Made by a program: the position numbers and the translations under genes. From NCBI RefSeq assembly GCF_000165425.1, contig NW_001799026.1:62001-126000 (forward strand): a stretch of 64,000 bases of DNA, written 5' to 3'. Shown here piece after piece: positions 11,466-22,776 of this stretch. The notes below the pieces were generated by a model. It worked only from the letters and a program-made list of their open reading frames with translations, made no database searches and was not told the DNA's origin. Source of the stretch: Paramecium tetraurelia (Eukaryota; Ciliophora; Oligohymenophorea; Peniculida; Parameciidae). Within the stretch, counting starts at the first letter, position 1. Each line of letters starts with the position of its first letter.

Positions 11466-11909
11466 AAATATTTAATAATGTAAATAAAAAATTGCAATAT
11501 TACGTCACTTTTATATCCTTTATATTAATTTTAGTATATATAAATATTCAAGTCTTATCGTTTCTCCTTGTTAGTACTTTTGCAATTATAATTTTACTCA
11601 GAAATTATTTTTTTGTAATAGCCAAGTTAAGTAGTGAATGATAGATTCTTAATTGTATTGAATATTATCTTTTATCAACCTATATTCCTTGATTTATATC
11701 GATAAAAATGTGAAAATTTAAATGAAAAATGGGACTCTACAAATTTGATGAGAAAAGAACATATCAAATCTTCTGTGAGATACTCTTGAATATGAATCAA
11801 TGTATTTATATGCCCAGAGATGTAATTGTATGGAGAGACAACTTTAGATCTGATGGGAAGGATTTGTATTAAAAAGAGTTGATTATTTATTTTTATCATA
11901 AATTAATTA
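11466..11909. other. Divergent spacer between sideroflexin and UTP5
   Basis: About 440 bp between two divergent starts. A plus-strand open frame (about 11710-11921, beginning MGLYKFDEKR) and a minus-strand one overlap here; neither resembles a known family, and the plus frame ends in TGA just inside the UTP5 first exon. I read it as promoter DNA with chance frames, although a 5' exon cannot be excluded. Confidence 0.4.
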
Positions 11910-13556
11910 ATGGATATTGAGAAAGAAATCGTAAAATTGTCTTCTTGCTAAAAGTTCTTGCTTATTCAAAGCTTTAGAACTTTGATCAATATAATTGATT
12001 TGGAAAATTTCAAATAGAAGCAAATCAACTTCAGAGATGCTGAAATTTCATTTATTGATTACTTCGATAATGAGTTGTTGATAGGGGACAAATAAGGAAA
12101 ATTATATTACAAAAACGAGTCCTTCTAAGTGCATTCTGGCTAATTTTTATAAGGGATTGTTAAAGACGGAATGTTGCTATCATTGGGTTCAGATGGTTTA
12201 TTAAAATAAACTAATATCAAAACATTTTAATGTCTCTACTCTAGATAATTGTCTCATCACATCAAGGAAGGAACCTTATATCTGTTGACCTCCCATGTAT
12301 TGGTCTAATATGGTTAGAAGATAGTGCTAATTAACTTAGAAAACGATGTAAAAGATTATCATATTCAAGGTAGTAGAAACAAAGTATAAAATAAATCAAT
12401 AAGGACCTCTGATAGTCAAATTGAACAATCTTTCCAAAGACTACTTCTCCGTTTTGGGCAAGGAGGGTTTATTGAAAATATTCAAATTAGGCGACAGCTC
12501 AGAAACAATATAAACTATTGAGATTGGAAGCTATGAAAATTATGAATTATATTACATGGCCAAAAAGACTACAATATTGCTTTGGAATCAAGACAGTATC
12601 ATCGGATATGTTTTCGAAAAAGAATTAAATAAGTAATATGAAGTCAAGATAAACAACTTATAATCTGTGATGCAAGGAGAAAAATTACTGATTGTCTACG
12701 ATAACATCAGCAATCCAAAATTAAAATAGATACAGAATATTGAGAGTTAAAAATTCAAATCTTTATATTAATAAGAATAATTGCTCAGATTCAATGAATT
12801 GTAATAATAAAAGTAGGATGATTAAAATTAAAACAAATAACAATCGAATCCTATCCCCATTGCTTTTTACGACTTTGCTTACTTTAACAACTAAAGTTCT
12901 CTTGTCAAAGATGATAAGATTGAGCCAAAAACTATTACTAGTGAACAAAATCTAATTAATGTGCTTAAGCAGTCGTTGATTGCCAAGGATAAGGCTTATT
13001 TAGAATATGCTTTAGAGCGAACTCTTTAAAGTGGAATTGCTGAATCTGTCAATTCCTTACAACTTGAACAATTATAAGAACTCTAGCATTTCATCGTGGA
13101 TAAGTTGATAAGTTATCCTGAATAAACAAAAAAGTATTTGGAATGGATCAAAGCCATAGTAAAAAGAGGAGTTGGAGATTTCTCTAAATTGTATTATCTA
13201 TTGGAAGAGAGAACGAAATCAATCAGTAAATTAGAATCAATCTGTTCAAAGATTCAATTCAATAAATTGACCCAGAAACCTAAATAGGATAAAGATTATA
13301 GAAAACAATAACACACCGTTTATGAAGAATAGTAGGCTGACGTTGTGATCATCCAAGGGAATGTCCCTGAAAAGCATGTTGCTGAGGCCAACTACGCAGA
13401 AGATTAGACAAGTTAAATTGAGGATGATTTCAATTAAGCTTATGTTAAAGTAAAGTTTAGATTGTATATTTTTAATAGCACAAGTAAGAACTTAGACAGA
13501 AGGCTTATTAAGACATAGAAGAGGAAGCTTATGATGAAGAAGATTTAAAACTTTGA
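11910..13556 (+). CDS. UTP5: UTP5/WDR43-like small-subunit processome protein
   Basis: ATG 11910 to TGA 13554-13556, about 525 residues after introns. The N-terminal 330 residues have weak WD40-type beta repeats (for example LLIGDKQGKLYY and MLLSLGSDGLLK), as expected for a degenerate propeller. The C-terminal third fits the Utp12 domain: a helical array with DKAYLEYALERTL, LEQLQELQHFIVDKLISYP and YLEWIKAIVKRG, the order seen in WDR43. The extreme C-terminus is acidic (EEEAYDEEDLKL). In other eukaryotes UTP5 is in the t-UTP/UTP-A complex, which binds nascent pre-rRNA in the nucleolus. A 34-nt intron ending AAG and a 29-nt intron near the 3' end are inferred. UTP4, UTP12 or UTP15 relatives are less likely because of the short length. 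Confidence 0.7.
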
Positions 13557-13585
13557 TTAATTATGTATATATCTATATAAGCAGA

Positions 13586-14546
13586 TCAAATTATCAATTT
13601 AGAATAACTAAAATCTTTGATGGTAATATCTGTTTTCAATTCTAGAACGAGGGAGTTCAATTAAGGAATTTTATTGAGATTTTGTTGTAATTAATTTACT
13701 TAATTCATTACCTATTCATAGGGATCTTCACTTTATTATTTGAATAGTTTTACTGATTCTACGAAATCATCATTTTAATTGAGTCTGTTGTCGAAATCAT
13801 CTTTGTAAACTAAACTCGTTTAAACTAATTAATCTATGTCAGTTCTAATCTATCTTAATTGAAACTTCAATATATTTAATAACAATGTACATCGACTTTT
13901 TCATTGAATTCAGTTTATATCACCTAACACTTCATTTTGAGTTGATCCTGAATGTTCTCCAAATATTCCTGCATCTATTATTTTGATTATTCAGCTTGAA
14001 ATTTGACTTTCTAAATAATTAAAAATGAATTACATTAAATAATTACATTTACTGTAAAATCAGATTTCCAATTAATTCACTTTGTTAATTGTCCTTTTTT
14101 AGAAAAATTAAGATGGGTTATTCAATGAATTCAGTCAATTTAACAATTTAATCATGTTTGCATTGGATTATTTTATGTTTGCATTCTCTGCATAATAAAT
14201 GAGTATCACATTAGGGTAAACAACATAGATTTTGTGCAATCCTCTTTCTTTGTTAGGTTTTGTTGATATGTCTAACACATTAGTGATGTGATGGAGATTG
14301 TTTAGGCGAGTCTGAAAAATCTCTCTCTCTTTCTCTAGAGGTTTGAGCATTGGATCTCCGAGTTGAATGTCTTTGGAAATAATTATCGAATCTGTTTGAA
14401 TGCTATTTTTAATCTTCAGGCGGTTCCCAAAGAGAATTCATATCAGATCTTCTTGTTGCCAATACTTTAACCAAATTGAGACTAGCCTTACTAGATTTGC
14501 CATTTTTATTAAGGGAATGTGGTTTGGTATGGATATTTTCCTTCAT
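13586..14546 (-). CDS. Coiled-coil protein with a B-box-like zinc cluster
   Basis: ATG 14546 to TGA 13586-13588, about 300 residues after 23-nt and 26-nt introns. The first 110 residues are Ser/Arg-rich and look disordered (NRFDNYFQRHSTRRSN). A cysteine/histidine cluster follows: C near HHQC, then CC-x3-C and C-x2-C with two more C/H (HLLCRECKHKIIQCKHDQIV), similar to a B-box type zinc site. The rest is coiled coil (for example MQEYLENIQDQLKMK). This resembles the zinc-plus-coil layout of TRIM-type proteins without a RING, or the many B-box/coiled-coil proteins of Paramecium. Function unknown. Its start is 88 bp from the K+ channel start on the other strand, so the two genes share a promoter region. 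The second intron ends AAG. Confidence 0.6.
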
Positions 14547-14634
14547 AAGATTAACATGTATGATTGGGGATTTGTCTCTTTTTTACATTCGTTAAAAAAT
14601 ATAAATTTATATATAATTTTACAAACATATTATA

Positions 14635-17600
14635 ATGCAAGAAAAACCTCAATTAATATTGTGCACCGAGGAAAATATGGATGACTACAAAGAACCTAAT
14701 TTAGAGGAGAGTGTTGAATTTGTGGAAATAAAACATGATTTTTGTGATTCAAGACCTCAAAGACATAGCTTACCTGAGAGTCTAAGCTAAAATATTTTGA
14801 CATAAATCAATGAACTTCATGAGTTCTTACCACATAAAGAAATGTAAATCAAGGTGTAAGAAATTACGAAAAAAGAAAATAGAAAATTCACAATTCGAGT
14901 TTATTATTTCGTAAAAAGGTTCCTTACTAAATTATCAGTGAGTAGAAGACATAAATTATTCTTTAAAAGCATACATTTTCAAATTGTTGGCGATAAAGCT
15001 AGTGGAGAATTGGAGAAATTAGGATAAATCAAAAAGACAGATAAAAAAAGAAAAAGAAATGAAAATACATTTTCATGCTATAATCCTTTGACTGGCCTAT
15101 TGAAAGTGCTACCGATAATCTATCCTTAATCGGTATCCAAAATTATCTGGGATTTATGTTTGTGCATAGTCTTGATTTACTTCTTCATTATGATTCCATT
15201 AGAATTAGCTTTCAACAATTCAATCATGTACTTCTAGTCTATTTGGCTAACTGTTCCCTTCTATTTGTTCCTAATAATCGATTACCTCATGAAAATGAAC
15301 ACAGTCTACTATGAATATGGATAACCAATAATAGATAGGTCATTGATTTTCAACAACTATTTGAAACAAGGCTTATTAATAGACGGCATTTCATTAATAG
15401 TATTACTTTGCGGCTTTTTTAATGATTACTTTATTCAAAGTCGATGGCTCAACCTTTCATTAATACTCTTCATTACCCAATATCATTACTTCGCCTAGGT
15501 GGTTAGAAATATGGAAGAATCCATCCATCTGAGTAAGACTCAATCGTCAATTGTGAATTTAGCCAAATTGATTTTCACAATCCTCTACTTTCTACACATT
15601 TATAGTTGTTTGTGGTATTTTATAGGTTCATATGCCAACGAAATAGGGATGGTTAATTGGCTGGATAGTCGTCATCTTTCGGAGGCACCTTATGAAACTC
15701 AATATTTGGAGGCTTTTTACTTCTCGACTGTGACGATGATTAGTGTGGGATATGGGGACATCGTGCCTTTAAGTAATAAACTAAAGTATTTTAGATGCCT
15801 TAGAGAAGATTTGTACAATCCTTTTTATGTTCACTACTTGTGTGTAACTGTCATTCAGTGTAAATACTGTAGGAGAGATATTAAATTCAATTAGTTTGTC
15901 TACTGAAAATACTACTGAAAAGATTAGAATTATTAATAAGTTCATGAATAGAAAGAAAATCAGCTTTGAATTGCAATATTAGTAATTAAATAAAATAGTA
16001 ATCTTAGAATAAGGGAATACATCAAAATATATTGGAGTCAATAATTGCAATAAGAAAATGAGGAGGAGGAGAAATTAATCACTTCCCTATCGGAGAATCT
16101 AAAGAATAAATTAATACATGAGGCTAATTTCTCAATCATTGAAAAGTGTGATTTATTTCAACAAACCTTTTCTGTTGACACCAAATAAAAATTAATCAAA
16201 TTGTTCAAAACAGTGCTCATAACTCCAGAATAGACCATCACTTGTGAATTACCAGAGTACAATGAACCCTGTTTGTGTTTCATTGATTAAGGAACATTGA
16301 ATATTTGTGCCAACATTACAGATCAATCTGAAGGTATAACATTTTCTTAAGGCTAATTCTTTGGATTGGAAGAACTGCTAACTGGTCAATAGCCGCAATT
16401 ATAATTACAATCTTTGTCATTTGTTAAGTTATTAATCTTAACGAGAACTGATTTTATTAATACTTTAAGGGATAATCCATAAGATTATGAATCCTTTTGT
16501 TAAATGAAAGACGAAATACTGTTGCACTAAAGAGATTCCAAGACCAAATGCAAATCTTGCAATTGTATGGGTCATGATATCTAAAATTGTCCCATTGTTC
16601 ATTTTGTGATTGACAAAGAAAGAGTCATCAAATCGTATTAATTCCAATCGGAACAAATAAGGGTGAAAGGTATGAGAAATAGATGTCGAATAAGAAACTA
16701 ATTTAATGCTATTTTTGATCAATGGTTTCTACAGGAAATTGCATCTATGATGAAGAATCACGAAGACCTACCTATTGTTCAATTCTATGGAATCCAATGT
16801 GTAGATGATTCTGAAATCAAATCTCCACAATAATAATTGCTATAATCTAAAGATTCTATGATCACCAATGACCGGGGATCGTTTAGTTATGTTGATTAGG
16901 TTATTCAAAATGCAGTCAGTCCTTCGCCTCCAAAGATATTTGATCACTCCATTTTTCGTAAATATTCAATTTAAATTAGATCCTTAGAGTAAAGTTTAAA
17001 GAAGAAATTATCCTAAATAGAGCATTAGAATCAAGAACTTTGGTATTAAGATTAAATTCCAAAAAATTATAAAGAAGGTTATGAAAATGCAAAACTATTC
17101 AAAAGCTTTTAAAAGACAAAACGATATAGAATCAAACCATAGATTTAATAAAAACATTAAATTCATTGTAGATAATTATTTTAAAACAAATTCAATAAAA
17201 GATTATTTAAATAAAGTTGAGTATGAAAATCTTTACTTTCTCAAAATGAAATGTGATTTAATTTAATATTCAGAACTTGTTTTATCCAAGCCTTTTGAGA
17301 TATAAAAAGAATATTAAATATATTAAGTACATAATAATTTATCCCATGTAATTAAGAAGTCAGATGTGTTTTTAGAATAATAAAAGAGTAGAATATCGTT
17401 TAAATAGGAAACACCCAAAAATGATAAATTAATTAAGTTGAACTAAGAAGAGAGAAGAATTATCTTAAAGGACAGCCTCATCAGGTATCTTTCCTATCCA
17501 AATTTATACTTTTCAAAATATTACGATAAAAACGAACCAAATGAAACCCCTTAATCAATAGGATAGAAGAAGGCAAGAGCTCTATTCAAAGCCTACAAGA

Positions 17601-17716
17601 AGCGATAGATAATGAGATAAAACGCATTTCTTTTACCTACTTCTCAAAAGAACGATAGCAAAGGGCTAAAATCCTCTTTGGCGGTAGGAATAAATGTGAT
17701 AGTGCCTGAAAATTGA
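14635..17716 (+). CDS. Voltage-gated K+ channel with cyclic-nucleotide-binding-like domain
   Basis: ATG 14635 to TGA 17714-17716, about 1000 residues. The N-terminal 150 residues are polar. S1 follows SKIIWDL (about 15140), the voltage-sensor region runs to about 15500, then S5 with YFLHIYSCLWY, the pore with filter SVGYGD (about 15745-15765), and S6. A 22-nt intron (inside the 15770-15800 stretch) and a 26-nt intron (about 15980) restore VPLNALEKI and REYIKIYW, both typical of the family. The C-linker and CNBD follow, but the binding cassette reads QFFGLEELL without the usual GE...R pair, so nucleotide binding may be lost. Straight after is CKSCNCMGHDIQNC (16549-16590), an exact C-x2-C-x4-H-x4-C knuckle. 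A 22-nt intron near 16960 leads into the long basic C-terminus. Confidence 0.85.
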
Positions 17717-17764
17717 TTTAATATATAAAACAATTATACTATGGGTTAATAATTATATAATAAA

Positions 17765-18568
17765 ATGCAATATGATCGATCGCTTTTAACAGTTGATATA
17801 CTCGGGGCCCAACCTAAATCTAGAAATGTTTACATGAATAGGTTGTTGCCGCATTAACTAAAATATGTAGAACAAATAAGAGTTTAGTAATGAATATAAA
17901 GTCATGAAAGACAACAAATTCCAAAATAAGATTACAAATTTGGGAGGAGAAGATACTAACATGATTTCCATCACTTCTGCAATATATGCATTCCTTAAGG
18001 GGAGGAGTACTTTGAAAGAACCAATAAGAAACACTTCGTAATTCCAGAGGGAGAAATAAAATAATATAGAGCCTTAGAGAATTATTACGATCAACCCAAG
18101 TATTATAATTGATGTTGATGAGGGCAAATTGAGGCTGATAGATTGCTATGCACAAATGACATTGACGGAGCAGTTCCAGGTTCTTTGCAGAGTCAGGCTG
18201 TCCGTAATCACGATGTAGCATAGAAGCTGAGAATATAGAGAGATGAGTAGAGAGCACAAAGAAAAAGAGCATTATATCAATCACAAATAGAATAGAGTTA
18301 GGAAGTCTAAGAAAGGGAATCTCCATCACCTTACAGAAATAAATCACTATCAGTTCAATTATCCCCTGTATAGCCGACCTAACCCTATGAATATATGAAT
18401 AAGCCTTTAAAACTACCTCCAGTAAGTGATAGAATCACGACTTACACAAATCCAGCAAACAACAGCAAACTACAGTTGCGATAGAACCATCAAACATTTT
18501 TGTCCTAGGAATAGGAAAAGACTCTGAAGTTTATAAAGAAGTAGCCAGCATTGAGATTATTTGTTTGA
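17765..18568 (+). CDS. Small protein with repeated DI-GA-P motifs, unknown
   Basis: Starts at ATG 17765 (MQYDRSLLTVDILGAQPKSR) and ends at TGA 18566-18568. The motif DI-GA-P occurs at the start (DILGAQPKSR) and again later (NDIDGAVPGSL), followed by a basic, Gln/Arg-rich helix and a Pro/Ser-rich tail (LPPVSDRITTY). I have the impression that such motifs occur in short, repetitive ciliary proteins of ciliates, but cannot name a family. Joining the first and last exons needs at least two introns in 17830-18140 that I could not fix; one candidate is 34 nt and ends GAG. Total length is perhaps 230-260 residues. Convergent with the next gene, with 5 bp between the stop codons. Confidence 0.5.
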
Positions 18569-18573
18569 TATAA

Positions 18574-19143
18574 TCATGAATAAAATTCCTACTGAAGTTG
18601 CTTATTTGATCTCAAATAATGCTAAGGGAGATTCCACTTCACATATTTTTTCTATTAAACTTACTCTGTTGATTTTTTGAGAACTCCTTTGTCCAAACTT
18701 TATATTTTGGGTCTGTTAACAGTTCCAATATCTGAGTAGGAAAGAGGAGCTGAACTCTACTCTACGTTATTGGAGAGGTTCTTGTCAATATCCACATCAA
18801 AGATGTATAAGGATCTGGACTTGATGAAGGTCGGATGTGGTTTACGCTTCTTTGTTGATTTGTTTGATTCTGTTGTGATGTTGCAATAGTCAGATAGCAG
18901 GTAGATGGATTTGTCAGAGTTGGAGGATTTGCTTCGACTTGTTGGTTTCCTTGTAGATGAGAACTTGGATTGCCGATCTGATGAGTCTCCTGGAGAACGT
19001 TTTTTGGATCGATTCCTAGTAGATTGTTCTGTGAATCTATTGCTTCTGTTGGTTCTGATTTCATTTTGATCGCATGAACAATCACAAGAAACATAATTAA
19101 TGTAGCATTGAAATTAACAATTCCCTATAGTAATTGTTCCCAT
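18574..19143 (-). CDS. Ser/Arg/Lys-rich protein, unknown
   Basis: ATG 19143 to TGA 18574-18576, about 189 residues with no intron needed. The start has a small cysteine cluster (SCDCSCDQN). It is followed by a Ser/Arg/Lys-rich stretch (TRNRSKKRSPGDSSDRQS and KPTSRSKSSNSDKS), then KSTKKRKPHPTF and a Gln/Lys-rich end. Codon use (AAA, TCA, AGA) is that of the neighbouring genes, which argues that this strand rather than the overlapping plus frame is coding. The basic, serine-rich make-up suggests a nucleic-acid- or microtubule-associated protein; no family is recognised. It begins 21 bp after the VAP gene's stop in tandem, and ends 5 bp from the convergent neighbour. Confidence 0.55.
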
Positions 19144-19164
19144 TTAATTGATAATTTTAATTAA

Positions 19165-19940
19165 TCATTTTCCAAAAATAAATCCCAAGATGAGCGATAT
19201 TGCAGCTATGATCAAAATATGTTTCAACTCAAATTTGTTAGCTATTAGAAATATGCATCAATAGTATACCATGGTGTTTGACAGCCACTTCTTATTGTTT
19301 CACACTCTTTAGCATCAATTGATAATCAGAAAGTTCTTTTTACTATTACATATATACAAAGAGTTTACTAATTGATCAATTTGATCTTGATATCTCTAGA
19401 TTTCCTCATCCTTCTCTTTGGATTGGGAATCAATAACTGATTAATACATTTGACTTATGTTTTCATGTGGCTCTGAAATAATACTTTATTGCAATTCCTA
19501 ATGAACTATTTCGTGCTTAATTTCTGGCTACTTGAGTCTACTTCTAACCTAGACTTATTAAATCAACGATGGGTCCTTTTATTTCCAATAAGTAGTGAGA
19601 TCTTGTTATTCAATGATGATTATGTACCCTGTTCATCTTGTTCAATTGTGCAAGCATTAATCTGAAATTTGGAGTTCAATTTGCCTTCCTCTTTGATTGG
19701 TTGGATTGTATTTATGGAGATGGAAACTTGATTGTTGGGTGATATGATGCCCAAATTAGGTTTGACTTAAAACAAGTTGGGTGTTGTAGTTTTGACCTTG
19801 TTAATTAGTGTATGGCTTACTTTGTAGGATAGAGTATTAGGAGTCAAGTTGAAGATATTGAGAGTCGTAGAGGCTAAATTATTGTCTTGAAGAATGAAGT
19901 CTAAATATTGTTTTGGTTCGATGTCAATTAATCCTTACAT
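19165..19940 (-). CDS. VAP: VAP-family MSP-domain protein, tail-anchored
   Basis: ATG 19940 (MQGLIDIEPKQYLDF) to TGA 19165-19167, about 220 residues after four introns. The MSP domain shows the family order: IDIEP, LDF, NLTPN, VKTTTPNLFQVKPNLG (the conserved FFAT-binding region) and GIISPN. A coiled coil follows, then a single C-terminal TM segment (HILIIAAISLILGFIFGK). VAPs sit in the ER membrane and recruit FFAT-motif lipid-transfer and other proteins at contact sites; that role is inferred here. The intron inside the MSP domain is 24 nt, a multiple of three, carries no TGA in frame and seems to end AAG. Retaining it would add eight residues between LSYK and VKTT. The start lies 19 bp from the aminopeptidase stop. 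Confidence 0.85.
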
Positions 19941-19959
19941 AAAATATATTGATTTATTT

Positions 19960-21970
19960 TCATTATATAAATGAGTCTTTTAATCCAAGGATGTTGATGA
20001 TGTTATTTCTGGCAATTGGATGATAGAATGTCTCGTGTGAGCGGAAGGTTTGGACTGCAAAATCACTAAAATACATTTAAACTAATACTGATCCAACTTA
20101 TTCAGAGCTCTGTAAACTGGATAGACCATCTTGCCTCTGCCAACTGCTCCAAGGAAATCTGCAATCTACATGAATCTATTCTTGTCTCCTGCTGTTAGGA
20201 TTGCTCTGAACCATCTGAATTTCAACTCGAAATCGTTTTCTTGAGTTAACTTTAGATCTTTATCGATTTATTCAACAACAGTCAATTTCAACTAATTGTT
20301 CTCTGCCTTCTTAAAGAGATCCTCTAAGAAAATCTGCTTCTATGAATGCAAGAAGGTTTTATAATCTTACCAATTTGTGGGTTGTTTTCCATCAGCTGTG
20401 ATGTAAGCGTTCGAATAATCTAAGGCTTAAGTAAGCTTATTGGTGGAAAAGTCAACAAACACTGGTGGCAATCCTGGAGAGTACACCCATCTATTCCAAT
20501 TCTCTAAGATCTTGTATCTCTTTGTAGAATAATCATCCACACCTTGTTCTTGCAAGTATCTTAATAAGAAGTTCTAAAACTCCTATTGATCAATAGATTA
20601 ATATTTATATTGTGCTAAATAAGCTCGAAGCATCATTTTAAAGTCCTATTCTCCCACAATAGATTCTAAATAATTTAAAAATTGATATCCTTTTTCATAA
20701 GGGATCTCACTGAAAGAATCATCTGGATTAAGTCCAGTGGTATCAGGATGCAAAGAAGAGAAATTACTCTCAAGTCCATAGCCAAGCATGTCTTAATACA
20801 TAGATGTATTTCCAATGATAGCATTTAATTTAATATCATCAGGGATGTTATAATGTATTAAGGATGCTTTTCTCTCTAGAAATACTGTGAAACCTTCATT
20901 GATCCACATATTTGCCCAATTCACACAGGTGATTGTGTTACCGAACCAAGAGTGAGCCATTTCATGAATGGTGACTGCTAAACCGCTACCTGTTCCTGTC
21001 ATGATGGAAGGATTAGCGAATGTTAATAGGGGATTCTCCATACCACCGATGGGGAAGGATGGGGGTTGAATGACCAAAGTGTAAGTGCCCCAAGTATAAG
21101 GTCCAATGTATTGTTCAATGGCTAATAAGAATTATTCCATTTCCTTTAATTCTTCAGTGTAGGCAGCCAGTTTATCTGGTTCACTAACCAAAAATGTTCT
21201 GCCTCCAGTACTTGTTGGAACCTTCTAAATGTTACCTGCCACAATAGCGATAAGGTAACTGGGAATGGGGACTTTTTGAATAAAATATTTATATTTCCAA
21301 GTGAAGGTCGCTTCGTCTTATGGTTTATTCAGAATTTTGAATTGCTCCTTGCTTTCATCGGCTGACATGAACACATCTTTTGCCTCAGTGTCCTTGTATA
21401 TTATGGTAGCAGTGTATGTTTATTTGATGGCTGGAGTGTCCTACAATGGGGCCAATGCTCTGCAGTTCGCATCCTCGCATTGTGAGAATAGGTAGGGCAT
21501 GGCTATGGATAGAGATTGTGATACTTTTGGTGGAAGTTTATTCCTTAGTCATGAAGCTGATGGCTCTGGATTTGGAATCGATGGAGTATTTGATTGATAA
21601 TTCTACATATTCTCCTCTGTAATAGGTTCTGTCCAGTTGGATATTGAGGCGTTGGCCTTGGTCAGAGTCAGCATATGGACTGTCAATTGTATGTGGAAGT
21701 AATACTCCATTTTTGAGGTATGTAGAATAGATGTTGAGTTTATAGATATCCAGGGAAATCTAGAATACAGTATGGCTATACTTTGTTGATTTAACGACCT
21801 ACAACTTAAAATGAATAAGAAGATGTAGCATTGATGTATTTCTTATCCATGTTCAACAACCATTCCAAATGAAGGTGTCTATTCTGAACATCCAAGTAGT
21901 TTGAAAAGGTATTCACATCAATCTCGTATGCTTGTAAGCATATAATAGATGATATCACCAATAGGATCAT
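19960..21970 (-). CDS. M1-family zinc aminopeptidase (LTA4 hydrolase/aminopeptidase B type), secreted
   Basis: ATG 21970 to TGA 19960-19962, about 650 residues. The first 18 residues ([12 protein letters not shown]) are a signal peptide, so unlike cytosolic LTA4H this copy probably enters the secretory pathway. The exopeptidase motif [14 protein letters not shown] (about 21010-21050) is followed by [10 protein letters not shown] (about 20950-20970) and [10 protein letters not shown] (about 20880-20910), giving the zinc ligands H, H and E of HExxH-x18-E plus the catalytic Glu. The TFANPS form of the GAMEN region and the length match the LTA4H/RNPEP branch. The C-terminal helical domain ends in [10 protein letters not shown] and GLKDSFIQ. 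A 20-nt intron lies near the 3' end, and at least one more near 21790 is needed. The gene is first in a tight minus-strand run of three. Confidence 0.9.
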
Positions 21971-22776
21971 TAATTAATGTTAATTTTATTAATTATCAAT
22001 ATATATTCTTGGGAACATTAATATTCGTGATGATGTTGTCCTTAATCTCATCAAATATTTATGAAACGCTGAATAATTTACACCTAAAGTCAAGGATCAA
22101 ACCTTCAAATTTAGTTGAATTTACACAAATATCCTCCCAATCATCAGTGTTATTTAATGAATCTATGGATAGGTGTTGATAATATTACAATATATGAGTT
22201 GCATAAAATAATGCAAATCTACAATGACGAAAACATTATTTAAATGATATAAGTAGTTTGTTCAAACATGGAATTGATTGAAAAAATTTGAAATAAATAA
22301 TTGTCAATTTAATTAAGTTTTTGATCATTTGGATGCATTTCAAAACTTAAATTAATTACTTATACTCAGTTAAAAAGTTGATATAATTGTCAATTAGAAA
22401 AATAAAGAAATGAAAATCATAGTATCTATTCTATGTGGTGAGTTGTATTTTATTTGAATTTCCAAAATATCAAAGTAGATGAAAAGGTTTTTAATGTTGA
22501 GTCTACATTAGTGAGTTGTATTTTCATTCTGGCATTTCTAATTAAATGTAAATTTCTTAATAAACTAATAAAATATTATAATATATATCAAACACTTATA
22601 TTAATTTTAACTAGATCTTCAAATTAAAATCATCCTTTCACATAAATTATAAATAACATTACCTATCTCTCAAAAGAAGTGGGTTATTCATGGTAAAACT
22701 AATTAAGTAATAGAGTAGGGTTTTGCTCAAAGATGAAAAGAGTACTTATATGAGATTATTTATAATATTTAATTAT
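21971..22776. other. Divergent spacer between aminopeptidase and cation channel
   Basis: About 800 bp of AT-rich DNA holding both promoters. A plus-strand open frame (21949-22179, 76 codons) with one strong hydrophobic segment (YIFLGTLIFVMMLSLISS) overlaps the start of the aminopeptidase on the other strand. It uses no TAA/TAG codon and could be a small membrane protein, but is more likely the antisense image of noncoding AT-rich DNA. The remainder shows nothing recognisable. Confidence 0.4.

Noticed and set aside
17820-18347. Minus-strand open frame of 175 codons
   Set aside because: It is antisense to the plus gene with the DI-GA-P motifs; its composition (hydrophobic, His/Phe-rich) is that of an antisense shadow.
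18762-19094. Minus-strand frame with a hydrophobic start (MFLVIVHAIK) as a separate secreted protein
   Set aside because: A different frame on the same strand is open longer, uses local codon preference and fits between neighbours, so this one was taken as a shadow.
18574-21970. Three closely spaced minus-strand genes as an operon
   Set aside because: Gaps of about 20 bp are usual in this compact genome, the functions are unrelated and no trans-splicing signal is seen.
22437-22526. Direct repeat of a 14-base string containing gagttgtatttt
   Set aside because: Two short imperfect copies in AT-rich spacer DNA with no flanking structure; likely chance.
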